A stretch of 64,000 bases of DNA from an uncultured Paracoccaceae bacterium. Its GTDB lineage: Bacteria; Pseudomonadota; Alphaproteobacteria; Rhodobacterales; Rhodobacteraceae. A program made the position numbers and the translations under genes. Positions 56,351 to 64,000 of this stretch are shown in pieces. The notes beneath the pieces were generated by a model that saw only the letters and a program-made list of their open reading frames with translations, ran no database searches and was not told where the DNA came from. Position 1 is the stretch's first letter, and each line of letters opens with the position of its first letter. The DNA is taken from assembly GCA_947503935.1 (NCBI GenBank), contig CANNFR010000002.1, forward strand, positions 248,001 to 312,000. Direction: 5' to 3'.

Positions 56351-56388
56351 CCCGGGGCGCGGCAATTATCCGCAACGCGCGCCCCGGG
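56351..56388 (+). promoter_or_regulatory. Perfect 11-bp stem-loop after the sugar-binding-protein gene
   Basis: CCCGGGGCGCG (56351-56361), 16-nt loop, CGCGCCCCGGG (56378-56388). It begins 15 nt after the binding-protein stop and has no U-run. The place and form match the hairpin after xylF; likely a 3'-end stabiliser or attenuator giving more binding protein than downstream enzyme. Confidence 0.6.
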
Positions 56389-56410
56389 TTAACTCTCACA
56401 ACATCAGGAT

Positions 56411-56512
56411 ATGTCCATGCCCGAACGGACCAAAGGGGCTGGCCTGTTTCTGGCGCACATCGCCGATGGCCAGGTGCCCTGCAATTACGTGATCTTGGGG
56501 TTTTTCGGATGA
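56411..56512 (+). pseudogene. 33-codon ORF, possible remnant of a sugar phosphate isomerase gene
   Basis: ATG 56411 opens a 33-residue frame whose early part (ERTKGAGLFLAHIADG) resembles, from memory, the start of TIM-barrel sugar phosphate isomerase/epimerases (KGPGLFLAQFA type) often found beside Gfo/Idh/MocA genes. It stops at TGA 56510-56512, which overlaps the oxidoreductase ATG. It may be a deleted gene's head, or a leader peptide that couples translation. Weak ribosome site. Confidence 0.4.
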
Positions 56513-57633
56513 CCCCCCTCAAACTGGGCATGGTGGGCGGCGGTCAAGGCGCTTTCATCGGTGCTGTGCATCGCATGGCGGCCCGCCTGGATGGACATTG
56601 GACGCTGGTCGCCAGTGCGTTTTCGTCGGATCCGGCACGGTCGCATGCCTCGGCCGACGAATTTGGCGTCAGCCCGGACCGCTCGTACGAAGGGTTCGAC
56701 GAGATGGCCGTAACCGAGGCGGCCCGCGAGGACGGCATCGATGCCGTTTCGATCGTGACGCCGAACCACCTGCATGCACGCGCTGCCATCGCCTTTCTGA
56801 ACGCGGGTATCCCCGTGATCTGCGACAAGCCCCTGACAGCCACGAAAGAGCAGGCCGATACCCTGGCCGAGGCCGTGCGCAGGACCGGCACGCCGTTTTT
56901 CCTGACCCATAACTACACCGGCTATCCGTTGATCCGCGAGGCGCGCGCCATGGTTGCGCGGGGGGATCTGGGCCGGATCCGCGTTGTGCAGGCGGAATAC
57001 GCGCAAGATTGGCTTGCCGAGCCGCTTGAAGCCGATGGTCAGAAACAGGCAGCCTGGCGGACCGATCCCGCGCGGTCCGGCGCCGGAGGGGCGATCGGAG
57101 ATATCGGCACGCATGCGATCAACCTTGTCAGCTTTGTTACGGGTGAGCCTCCGGCCGCCCTCTCTGCCGATCTGCAGACCTTCGTGGCCGGGCGACGGCT
57201 GGACGACAACGCCCATATCCTGCTGCGCTTTGACAGCGGCGCCCGTGGTCTGCTTTGGGCCAGCCAAGTGGCTGTGGGGTGCGAAAACGGTTTGCGTCTG
57301 CGTGTTTACGGGGAGAAGGCGGGACTGGAATGGGCACAGGAAGATCCCAACCGGATGAAGCTCAGCGCGCTTGGCCAGCCGGCCCGTTGGCTGACCCGTG
57401 CAGGCCCGGGGACTGGATCGCTCGCAACCCGCATCCCGGCTGGACACCCCGAGGGTTATTTTGAAGCCTTCGCGACGCTCTACTCCGAAATCGCCGGATT
57501 TCTGAGGGGCGCGCCGGAGGCCGCACACCTTGTTCCGGGGTTGGACGATGGCATCCAGGGGCTCGCATTCATCGAGGCCTGCGTTGCATCATCGGCCGAG
57601 CAGGGACGGTGGCGCGCAGTGAAGCTTGCCTGA
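56509..57633 (+). CDS. Gfo/Idh/MocA-family oxidoreductase
   Basis: 374-residue NAD(P)-dependent dehydrogenase. LKLGMVGGGQGAFIGAVHRM is the Rossmann start; VSIVTPNHLHARAAIAFLNA and VICDKPLTATKEQADTLAEA carry the conserved Lys of the EKP-type motif (here DKP). GAIGDIGTHAINLVSFVTGE is the catalytic His/Asp segment. Probably oxidises the imported sugar or polyol. ATG 56509 is chosen; the longer frame covers the hairpin and the remnant ORF. Last gene of the LacI-regulated operon. Confidence 0.9.
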   Translation: MTPLKLGMVGGGQGAFIGAVHRMAARLDGHWTLVASAFSSDPARSHASADEFGVSPDRSYEGFDEMAVTEAAREDGIDAVSIVTPNHLHARAAIAFLNAGIPVICDKPLTATKEQADTLAEAVRRTGTPFFLTHNYTGYPLIREARAMVARGDLGRIRVVQAEYAQDWLAEPLEADGQKQAAWRTDPARSGAGGAIGDIGTHAINLVSFVTGEPPAALSADLQTFVAGRRLDDNAHILLRFDSGARGLLWASQVAVGCENGLRLRVYGEKAGLEWAQEDPNRMKLSALGQPARWLTRAGPGTGSLATRIPAGHPEGYFEAFATLYSEIAGFLRGAPEAAHLVPGLDDGIQGLAFIEACVASSAEQGRWRAVKLA

Positions 57634-57722
57634 GCCAAACAAGTTCTCGGCGTCACGACGGGCACAGAGTTTGCACCTGCCTTGAAATCAAAAAATCTGA
57701 GCCAGATTTCTAGGATTTCGCT

Positions 57723-59360
57723 TCAGGCGCTGGCTTTCGTCGTTTTGCGCGATGCGCCGCGCTTGGCTTTCTCAGGCCGCGGTTCGGCGAGGTTGTTGCC
57801 TGCCGGGATCGCTGTGGTTTCCAAAAAGCCGACCAACGTTGCGCCGCCCGACAGCGGCTGGAACCGGCATTGCAGGTGCCGCCCGTCTTTCAGCGCGATG
57901 AGGCCCGACCATTCGACGCGCTCGCCATGTTCGGACAAGTAATCGCGTGCATCTCCCCAGATCGGATTGGGGGTTGAGCGGGATTGCCAGAGGCGCGTGG
58001 CATCAAGGATACCGGTTTCCGCAAGGGTCGCCGATGGGTCGATGCCCCAGAGCGCCGTGTAGGCCGCGTTCGAGAAGGTGATGACACCGCTTGAGGAAAA
58101 GACGGCGATCGCTTCGTCCAGGCTGTCGATCACGGTTTGGCCCAACTCGATTTCCGAGCGGAACCGCCGGGTCAGCGACACTTCGGCCGAGATATCCTCA
58201 AACAGGAACGCAACCGCGCCATCGGGATGCGGGCGGCCGGTCACGCGGAAGGTCTGGCCGGTGGGCAGGGTCCAATCCTCTTGCACGAAGCCGTTGGAAG
58301 CAGCCGTTTCAAGGTCGACCATCCGCTGCCGCCACGAGCTGTAATTGCGCGGTTCGGGGATGCGGCGTTGTTCGCGCAGACGGTCGAGGAAGGCGAAAAG
58401 CGTGGGCCGCGCGGCCAAGAACTCAACCTCAAGCGCGGTGAGGTCGGTCAGCGCGGGGTTGAACAGCGCCAGCTTGCGCGCGCGGTCAAAGATTGCCAGA
58501 CCGATCGGCAATTGGGCGAAGGTTTTCGACAGGGTCTGCACGAATTCGCGCAAAGTGTTTTCGGCCCGTACAAGGCCATCGGCCGGGGTTGCGAAACACA
58601 GTGTTTCGCCCTCATGGGCATAGCCGTGACACTCAAACCAGAGCGGCGCCCCCCCGTCTGCCGGCTGCAGCGAGGTGCGCGCGGGCGTGGCCGTGGTTTC
58701 GGCGAGGCCGCCGGGGGCCACGTCGAAAAGCGTAGGCGGCGGCCAGGAATAGGCCTCCTCCGCGCCGAGCACTTCTTCGACGAGGGCGAAATACCCGTCA
58801 TTCGCCCAGATCACTGCGCCCTCGGCATCGGTTTTCCAGACGATGGTCGGGCCTGCCCTGACAATCGTGCGCAAGGTCGTAAGCTCGGCCTCTGCGGCCG
58901 CATGCCCCTGCCATTCGGCGCGTGCGGCGTCGCCCCCGCCGTCAATGGCGCCGGCATCCGACAGAACGATGCGCGCCAGACCGTCGCGCCATTCCGCGCA
59001 GAGCCTGTCATCCTCGTCGCCCTTGGCCGTCAAATCGATCCGTCCCAGATCGGCCAGACGGCCAACCGCCTTGTCGAGGCCCGGAAACCGGTGCCGGAGC
59101 AACGTGGCCAATCGGGCCCAATCGGTGCCCTCGGCCGTCGATTTCTCAAGAAAGGCCCGCGCGGCGGGCGTGGCATCGACAAGCGACTGATCATCGAAAA
59201 GATAGGCGATCGGCGCGTCCGATTCGGCGATCAGAGTGGCGGCGGAGTGTTGCAGAACCCGGCGTGCCGACAGATGCGCAGCCCAGATCAGCGTCAGCGC
59301 CGCCGTTCCAAACGCCACCGCCACGATCATCAAGACCAAACCAAGCTCAGCCGCCATCAT
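57723..59360 (-). CDS. Membrane-anchored PAS-domain protein next to regB
   Basis: 545-residue protein. One N-terminal membrane helix (LGLVLMIVAVAFGTAALTLI) is followed by several PAS-like segments (APIAYLFDDQSLVDATPAAR, PTIVWKTDAEGAVIWANDGY, LPIGLAIFDRARKLALFNPA, EAIAVFSSSGVITFSNAAYT). No HisKA or ATPase motifs are visible, so it is not a complete histidine kinase. Role unknown. ATG 59360 follows a GGAGGGG site. It lies 91 nt downstream of regB on the same strand, so co-expression with the redox sensor is possible. The C-terminus is Lys/Arg-rich. Confidence 0.8.
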   Translation of the reverse strand: MMAAELGLVLMIVAVAFGTAALTLIWAAHLSARRVLQHSAATLIAESDAPIAYLFDDQSLVDATPAARAFLEKSTAEGTDWARLATLLRHRFPGLDKAVGRLADLGRIDLTAKGDEDDRLCAEWRDGLARIVLSDAGAIDGGGDAARAEWQGHAAAEAELTTLRTIVRAGPTIVWKTDAEGAVIWANDGYFALVEEVLGAEEAYSWPPPTLFDVAPGGLAETTATPARTSLQPADGGAPLWFECHGYAHEGETLCFATPADGLVRAENTLREFVQTLSKTFAQLPIGLAIFDRARKLALFNPALTDLTALEVEFLAARPTLFAFLDRLREQRRIPEPRNYSSWRQRMVDLETAASNGFVQEDWTLPTGQTFRVTGRPHPDGAVAFLFEDISAEVSLTRRFRSEIELGQTVIDSLDEAIAVFSSSGVITFSNAAYTALWGIDPSATLAETGILDATRLWQSRSTPNPIWGDARDYLSEHGERVEWSGLIALKDGRHLQCRFQPLSGGATLVGFLETTAIPAGNNLAEPRPEKAKRGASRKTTKASA

Positions 59361-59451
59361 CCGTGCCACCCCTCCTTTGGGTGAAATCCTTGAGGCGACC
59401 CTGAGGGGTGGATGGTTAACATGCCGTTAAGTCAGTGCGGATGACGCGGCA

Positions 59452-60879
59452 TCAGCCCTCAATCGGGCGATTTTCGCCCAGACCTCCGACATCCGAGACG
59501 ATGGCGCTGCGCGGCCAGGTGACCTCGATCACCGCACCGCATTGCTCGGGCCGTTCGGCATGGGTGAGGAAAGGATCGGTGCCATTGGCGAAGGCGAGCG
59601 AGGCGCCCGTGCGTTCAAGCAGCGTCTTGGCGATGAAGAGGCCCAGCCCCATGCCCCTGTAGCCCGGGCGCCGCGGATCTTCGCGTAAGGCCGGCCGCCT
59701 TGTCATGAAGGGGTCGCCGATTCTGTTCATCAGCGAGGCAGGGAAACCCAAGCCGTCGTCGGCGATGCGGACTGTGACGGTTCTGTCAGTCCACTCGGCA
59801 TTGATCCAGACGGTCTTGGCCGCAAAGTCGACGGCATTCTGGATCAGGTTGCGTAGCCCGTGAATGATCTCGGGCCGCCTGAGGACCGGCGGTTGTCGCG
59901 GATCGACATCGGGGGCTGTCGAGACCTCAAAATAAACATCGCGGCCGCGGTGCAAATGCGGCTCGGCCGCCTCGCGGAGCAAGGTGTCGAGGGGCGCCGA
60001 ATGCATGTGCAGGTCGTCCTTGCCCGAGCGCCCCATCGAATGCAGGATATCGCGGCATCGGTCGGCCTGTTGCCCGATCAGGCTTGCATCGTCGCGCAGA
60101 TCGGGCTGATCTGACAACTCGTCAACCAGCTCGGAACTGACCAGCTTGATGGTGGCCAAGGGCGTCCCAAGCTCATGCGCGGCAGCGGCGATGACACCGC
60201 CCAGATCGGTCAGCTTCTGCTCGCGCGCCAGGGCCATCTGCGTGGCGGCCAGTGCATCGGCCATGGAGTGCGTTTCCTCCGTAATCCGGTGGGCATAGGC
60301 CGCCAGGAAACACATGCCGATCAGGATCGCCGACCAGACGCCGAAGATATAGATCGGCGGCAGCAGCAATTGCGTGCCGTCGGCCAGGATCAAGGGCAAA
60401 TGGAAGAAGTAGAGAACGCTGAGCAGAGCTGCCGCAACCACGCCCAGAAACGCCGTCGCCCGCCATTCCAGAGCGGTTGCGGAAATCGTGACCGGTGCAA
60501 TGATCAAAAGAGCGAACGGATTGTTCAAGCCGCCCGTCAGATAGAGCAGGAACGCGATTTGCGAGATGTCGAAGAGCTGCGTTAACATCGTTTCGGTTTC
60601 TGAGAGGCGCTTGGTCTCGGGGTAGATGAAGGCAGCGATCAGGTTGGCGATGATCGAGGCACCGACCGCCAGGTAGCACAGGCCCAGATCCAGCTGCACC
60701 CCGAAGATCCGGCTGGCGATGGTAATCGCGATCAACTGCCCGCAGATCGCGATCCAGCGCAGAACCATAAGCGTGCGCAGCCGCACCCAATGGCCACGGC
60801 GGCGGCTGGCGGGCAGCCCGGTATTTTGATCGATTATTGGCACGGAGGCAGGTTCATGGCATGTGGCATCGTGCAGCAT
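59452..60879 (-). CDS. regB: Redox sensor histidine kinase RegB/PrrB
   Basis: 475-residue membrane kinase controlling energy genes in response to redox state. About six membrane helices contain the ubiquinone-linked loop GGLNNPF. The H-box is AAAHELGTPLATIKL; the redox-active Cys is in QQADRCRDILHSMG; N-box NLIQNAVDFA and G-box GMGLGLFIAKTL follow. It phosphorylates RegA. Divergent from senC-regA across 52 nt that hold a perfect palindrome. Confidence 0.95.
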   Translation of the reverse strand: MLHDATCHEPASVPIIDQNTGLPASRRRGHWVRLRTLMVLRWIAICGQLIAITIASRIFGVQLDLGLCYLAVGASIIANLIAAFIYPETKRLSETETMLTQLFDISQIAFLLYLTGGLNNPFALLIIAPVTISATALEWRATAFLGVVAAALLSVLYFFHLPLILADGTQLLLPPIYIFGVWSAILIGMCFLAAYAHRITEETHSMADALAATQMALAREQKLTDLGGVIAAAAHELGTPLATIKLVSSELVDELSDQPDLRDDASLIGQQADRCRDILHSMGRSGKDDLHMHSAPLDTLLREAAEPHLHRGRDVYFEVSTAPDVDPRQPPVLRRPEIIHGLRNLIQNAVDFAAKTVWINAEWTDRTVTVRIADDGLGFPASLMNRIGDPFMTRRPALREDPRRPGYRGMGLGLFIAKTLLERTGASLAFANGTDPFLTHAERPEQCGAVIEVTWPRSAIVSDVGGLGENRPIEG

Positions 60880-60889
60880 TGTTAGGCGG

Positions 60890-60913
60890 GCCGCATTGAG
60901 GGATCAATGCGGC
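60890..60913. promoter_or_regulatory. Perfect 10-bp palindrome in the regB/senC divergent promoter
   Basis: GCCGCATTGA (60890-60899), central GGGA, TCAATGCGGC (60904-60913). It fills nearly half of the 52-nt gap between the regB and senC starts. The outer GCCGC/GCGGC parts resemble the GC-rich half-sites described for RegA/PrrA, so autoregulation is a reasonable reading. Confidence 0.55.
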
Positions 60914-60931
60914 GAATTAGGGAGTGATGCG

Positions 60932-61561
60932 ATGACACGTCTTTATGCCGGCTCTGCTCTGGCTCTGGTCGCGGTGATGCTGGGGGCGATGGGCTATCTT
61001 GTCTTCACCCGATCGGGTGCCAGCGACGATCAGTTTGCCCAGTGTCGCAGCAGCCAGGTGGCCGGCGGCGCCGTCGCGATCGGCGGCCCCTTCACGCTGG
61101 TCAATGGGGAAGGCGTGACGGTGACGGATGCCGACGTCATCACCGAGCCTTCGATCCTCTATTTTGGATACACCTTTTGCCCCGATGTCTGCCCGATGGA
61201 TGCCGCGCGGAACGCGGACGCCATCGATGTTCTCGATGAACGCGGTGTTTCGGCGACGCCGGTTTTCATCTCGGTCGATCCTGAGCGGGACACGCCAGAG
61301 GTTGTGGCCGAATTCGCCGATTACATGCACCCCAAGATGATCGGGTTGACCGGCAGCGAAGATCAGGTGCGTGCGGCCTCGCTGGCCTACCGCACCTATT
61401 ACAACAGGCAGGACGGTGATGAGGAGTTCTACCTAGTCGACCACTCGACCTTCAGCTATCTGGTGCTGCCCGACCACGGCTTCGTCGAGTTTTTCCGCCG
61501 CGAGACAACGCCCGAGCAGATGGCCGACACGGTTGCGTGCTTCGCCAAGGCGGCCGGTTGA
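60932..61561 (+). CDS. senC: SCO1/SenC/PrrC copper-binding protein
   Basis: 209-residue membrane-anchored SCO protein (helix SALALVAVMLGAMGYLVF). The copper site is FGYTFCPDVCPMDAARN with the third ligand in YLVDHSTFSYLV. It helps load copper into cytochrome oxidase and is classically placed between regB and regA. ATG 60932 has GGGAG upstream. This is the second SCO in the window; the other is inside the giant oxidase operon. Confidence 0.94.
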   Translation: MTRLYAGSALALVAVMLGAMGYLVFTRSGASDDQFAQCRSSQVAGGAVAIGGPFTLVNGEGVTVTDADVITEPSILYFGYTFCPDVCPMDAARNADAIDVLDERGVSATPVFISVDPERDTPEVVAEFADYMHPKMIGLTGSEDQVRAASLAYRTYYNRQDGDEEFYLVDHSTFSYLVLPDHGFVEFFRRETTPEQMADTVACFAKAAG

Positions 61562-61626
61562 AATTGACCTGGCCCACCTGCGACCTAGAATAAGTCTAAA
61601 CGTGGCAGAAGAGCAGAGGAAACCGC

Positions 61627-62181
61627 ATGTTGGAGAGCGGTGAATACAAGGTTGGTTCGGATCCGTCCCTGTTGCTTGTGGACGATGACGAGCCCTTTTT
61701 GAGACGCCTGGCCAAGGCCATGGAAAAGCGCGGATTTGTGCCGCAACTGGCGCAATCGGTCGGCGAGGGCAAGTCCATCGTCGCCTCAACGCCGCCGGCC
61801 TACGCCGTGATCGATCTGCGGTTGGAAGACGGCAACGGGTTGGATGTGGTCGAGGCCCTGCGGGAAAAGCGCCCCGATAGCCGCATCGTGGTACTGACGG
61901 GCTATGGCGCCATCGCAACCGCCGTGGCGGCCGTCAAGATCGGCGCGACCGATTACCTGTCGAAGCCGGCCGACGCGAATGATGTGACCAACGCGCTTCT
62001 GGCCAGGGGCGATGAATTGCCGCCGCCCCCGGAAAACCCGATGAGCGCGGATCGCGTGCGGTGGGAGCATATCCAGAGGGTCTATGAGCTTTGCGAACGC
62101 AATGTCAGCGAAACGGCCCGCCGGTTGAACATGCACCGGCGGACGCTTCAACGCATCCTGGCCAAGCGGAGCCCTAAGTGA
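61627..62181 (+). CDS. regA: Redox response regulator RegA/PrrA
   Basis: 184-residue response regulator. The receiver has LLLVDDDEPFLRRLAKAMEK, the phospho-Asp in YAVIDLRLEDGNG and the Lys in YLSKPAD. The C-terminal Fis-type helix-turn-helix is NVSETARRLNMHRRTLQRIL, the highly conserved RegA DNA-binding helix. It activates photosynthesis, respiration or carbon-fixation genes in relatives. Its stop overlaps the GTG of the next gene. Confidence 0.96.
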   Translation: MLESGEYKVGSDPSLLLVDDDEPFLRRLAKAMEKRGFVPQLAQSVGEGKSIVASTPPAYAVIDLRLEDGNGLDVVEALREKRPDSRIVVLTGYGAIATAVAAVKIGATDYLSKPADANDVTNALLARGDELPPPPENPMSADRVRWEHIQRVYELCERNVSETARRLNMHRRTLQRILAKRSPK

Positions 62182-62681
62182 GGGCAGCGGCCGTTGCGCT
62201 GGTCTTGGCCGTAGCGGGATGCACGTCGGTCATGACAAGCCAGCAACCTGCGGTCCTTTTCGCCGATGGTGAAGGCCTGCAGCCTTCCGGCACGTCCCAG
62301 CGCATCGACTTTGGGCGGGCAGAACAAGGCGTGGTCGTTGCGGTCAGTAGAGTGATCGGCAGCAACCCGGCCGAGATATCCACGAACGCGGAATGCGGCG
62401 CGGGGCCCGTCAGGCAAGTCCGCTGGGCCAATGGTCTGACCCTGAATTTCCAGCGCGGCACCTTTCTGGGCTGGGTCTCACGCGAGGGGCGCGGGGCAGT
62501 GATTGCCTCGTCAACGGGTATCGCACCGGGTGCAAGCCAGGAAACCGCCGCGGCCCGTCCGGGCACGCGTTTCACCCAAACCTCTCTCGGCACGGAATTT
62601 TCCGTCGGAGGCACGTCCGGTCTGGTGGAAGAGGGCGAGGTCGTCGCTATCTGGGCCGGCCTGACCTGCTTTTTCCGTTAG
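62178..62681 (+). CDS. Small lipoprotein translated with regA
   Basis: 167-residue lipoprotein of unknown function (signal AAAVALVLAVAGC, lipobox VAGC). It has a central stretch (GVVVAVSRVIGSNPAEIS), one later Cys pair (AECGAGP and LTCFFR) and no domain that I recognise. GTG 62178 overlaps the regA TGA (GTGA), so expression should follow regA. In Rhodobacter the position after regA is usually hvrA; this protein is not like it. Confidence 0.75.
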   Translation: MRAAAVALVLAVAGCTSVMTSQQPAVLFADGEGLQPSGTSQRIDFGRAEQGVVVAVSRVIGSNPAEISTNAECGAGPVRQVRWANGLTLNFQRGTFLGWVSREGRGAVIASSTGIAPGASQETAAARPGTRFTQTSLGTEFSVGGTSGLVEEGEVVAIWAGLTCFFR

Positions 62682-62851
62682 CCCTCCCGCCCCCGGAGCG
62701 GCGCGGCAAAGCCGCTTGCCCGGCGTTGGGCCCGGCGCCTCGCCCAAGGGCTCGGCGCGGTCACTCCCTGAATGCTCTGTTTCCAGATGTTTCTGAGGTT
62801 AAGTTTGTGCCGTTGCTCAGCTAACGATGGCCTGAGGTGGGCCGCGCTAGA

Positions 62852-63715
62852 TCAGGCGACGGATTTCAGCCAGCGTATGAAGGTGCGCAAGGCGGGCTTC
62901 AGCGGCCCGGGACGGGTAACCAGCCAATACCCCGGACAACCCGGCTGTTCGGGCGTGTAGATTTCCCGCAATCGGCCCGAGGCCATGTCTTCATCGAGAA
63001 GCGCGGACAGTTCGACATGCAAGCCATAGCCCTGGCGGGCAGCTGAGAAGGCAAGATCCTCGGTCGGGACGTCATGCCGTGTGATCTGATCGGGGTTGAT
63101 CCCGATGGCGCGCAGCCAGGTCAATTGTTCGGGCCAATCGGTCTCAATAATCCAGGGCATCTTGGCCATCTGTTCCAGGGTAAGGGACTCGCCCTCGCCC
63201 ACCAGAGATGGCGCGGCGACGATGGTGTAGCAGGCCGGCGCCAGCATCTCGGCCTCGACCCCCGGCCAGGCGCCCTGCCCGAACCGGATCGCAAGGTCGA
63301 TGCGCTCGGCCCTCAGGTCGACGACACGCGCGTCGGGGTGGAGCGACAGGGGAATGTCCGGGTGGCTGGCCCAAAAAGCGCCAAGCCGGGGCATCAGCCA
63401 TTGCCTGGCAAAGTTGGGCGTGATCGAGACGCTGAGAGGGCGCGACAGGTCATCTTCGGTCAGCGACTGGATCGCCTCGGCGATGGTTGCGAAGCCGTCA
63501 TGCAAGGCCGTGGCCAGGGTCTTGCCCTCCTCCGTCAGCGCGACGCCGCGGCCTTCGCGGACCGCCAGAGCCCAGCCCAAATGCTCCTCCAGAGCGCGGA
63601 CCTGTTGCGAGATCGCGGCATGGGTGACGTTCAGCTCGCGCGCGGCGGCCGAGAAGCTGCCAGTGCGCGCCGCCGCTTCGAAGGCCCGCAATGCGGTGAG
63701 GGAGGGCAGTTTCAT
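62852..63715 (-). CDS. LysR-family regulator (GcvA-like)
   Basis: 287-residue LysR regulator. The helix-turn-helix is TGSFSAAARELNVTHAAISQ and QVRALEEHLG; the effector domain starts at about residue 90 (LSVSITPNFARQWLMPRLGA). The pattern LPSLTALRAFEAAARTGSFS is that of the GcvA group. ATG 63715 is preferred to TTG 63727. It is divergent from a small ORF that it may control; target genes lie past the window. Confidence 0.92.
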   Translation of the reverse strand: MKLPSLTALRAFEAAARTGSFSAAARELNVTHAAISQQVRALEEHLGWALAVREGRGVALTEEGKTLATALHDGFATIAEAIQSLTEDDLSRPLSVSITPNFARQWLMPRLGAFWASHPDIPLSLHPDARVVDLRAERIDLAIRFGQGAWPGVEAEMLAPACYTIVAAPSLVGEGESLTLEQMAKMPWIIETDWPEQLTWLRAIGINPDQITRHDVPTEDLAFSAARQGYGLHVELSALLDEDMASGRLREIYTPEQPGCPGYWLVTRPGPLKPALRTFIRWLKSVA

Positions 63716-63815
63716 ATGTAAGCCCAAGTTACATCCCTGAAAGTTTCCTGACTCACGGTAAGGCGGATCATGGCCTTATATCAAGGGTATTCGAAAGATA
63801 GGAAAGGATCAGGTC

Positions 63816-63974
63816 ATGTTACAGATACTTGGAACATCCATGATGGTTGCAACGCGGATGGACAGCGGTTTGGGTGATCGGCGTCATCACACCGCCCGCC
63901 CGCAGCAAAGCGAGCAGACGGAAGCGCGCGAGCGGCGCCGGGGCTGGGTACATTTTGCGGGCATCTTGCTTTGA
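63816..63974 (+). CDS. Small ORF, 52 residues, divergent from the LysR gene
   Basis: ATG 63816 after an AGGAAAGGATCAGG site opens a 52-residue frame ending TGA 63972-63974. The sequence is basic (DSGLGDRRHH, EARERRRGWVHF) with no domain that I recognise. Ribosome site and place opposite a LysR gene make it worth keeping; it may equally be chance. Confidence 0.4.
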   Translation: MLQILGTSMMVATRMDSGLGDRRHHTARPQQSEQTEARERRRGWVHFAGILL

Positions 63975-64000
63975 CCGCAGCGGTTTCAGCATTGCGCAAG

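Noticed and set aside
60894-60909. FNR-type box in the regB/senC gap
   Set aside because: TTGA-N4-TCAA is present, but FNR sites need TTGAT-N4-ATCAA, so the halves are two bases too close.

Overview
The window is GC-rich, densely packed chromosomal DNA from an alphaproteobacterium, most likely the Rhodobacterales (Roseobacter/Rhodobacter group). This rests on the divergent regB / senC-regA redox cluster, a tsaE-amgK-murU-addB-addA-trxA chain, an HslV with a short propeptide before the catalytic Thr, single-domain XylG, tamA-tamB, and many 4-nt start/stop overlaps. I saw no rRNA, tRNA, CRISPR array, transposase or integrase.

Layout. 0-1.8 kb: end of a Tim44-like gene, mltA and an Smr-domain gene. 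1.8-4.5 kb: a lipoprotein hydrolase and a secreted FG-GAP/ASPIC-UnbV protein, the latter overlapping a ROK regulator. 4.5-11.9 kb: a complete D-xylose block (ROK regulator, divergent xylF-xylH-xylG-xylB-xylA). 12-18.9 kb: tamA-tamB and a di-haem peroxidase, each overlapping the next. 19.2-20.5 kb: hslU. 20.8-33.6 kb: a gene set built around a roughly 2,690-residue multicopper-oxidase-like secreted protein, followed by a propeller-like secreted protein, a SCO copper chaperone, a cytochrome c fused to a periplasmic-binding domain, and a cytochrome with two PSCyt1-type modules. 33.7-37.4 kb: a type VI secretion effector module (DUF4123 adaptor, two DUF2931 lipoproteins, Tle1-type lipase) without vgrG or T6SS structural genes. 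37.7-39.9 kb: a membrane-bound AraC regulator divergent from a secreted alpha/beta hydrolase. 39.9-51.6 kb: housekeeping genes (DUF2157-like protein, hslV, phosphotransferase, trxA, addA, addB, murU, amgK, tsaE). 51.7-57.6 kb: a second sugar ABC operon under a divergent LacI regulator with two visible operators, ending in a Gfo/Idh/MocA oxidoreductase. 57.7-62.7 kb: a PAS protein, regB, senC, regA and a coupled lipoprotein. 62.8-64 kb: a LysR regulator and a small divergent ORF.

How the genes work together. The xylose genes carry uptake through to xylulose 5-phosphate. AmgK and MurU recycle MurNAc released from the wall by enzymes such as MltA. HslU and HslV form one protease but here lie about 20.5 kb apart, with the copper-oxidase set, the T6SS module and the AraC/hydrolase pair between them, so that interval looks like accessory DNA placed between neighbouring housekeeping genes. 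The strongest candidate for an undescribed system is the giant oxidase operon at 20.8-33.6 kb. It combines a copper-site oxidase, its likely copper-loading protein and at least three c-type haem sites, which reads as an exported redox complex. The substrate is unknown; comparison with the giant oxidases MofA, MnxG and McoA suggests metal oxidation as one hypothesis.
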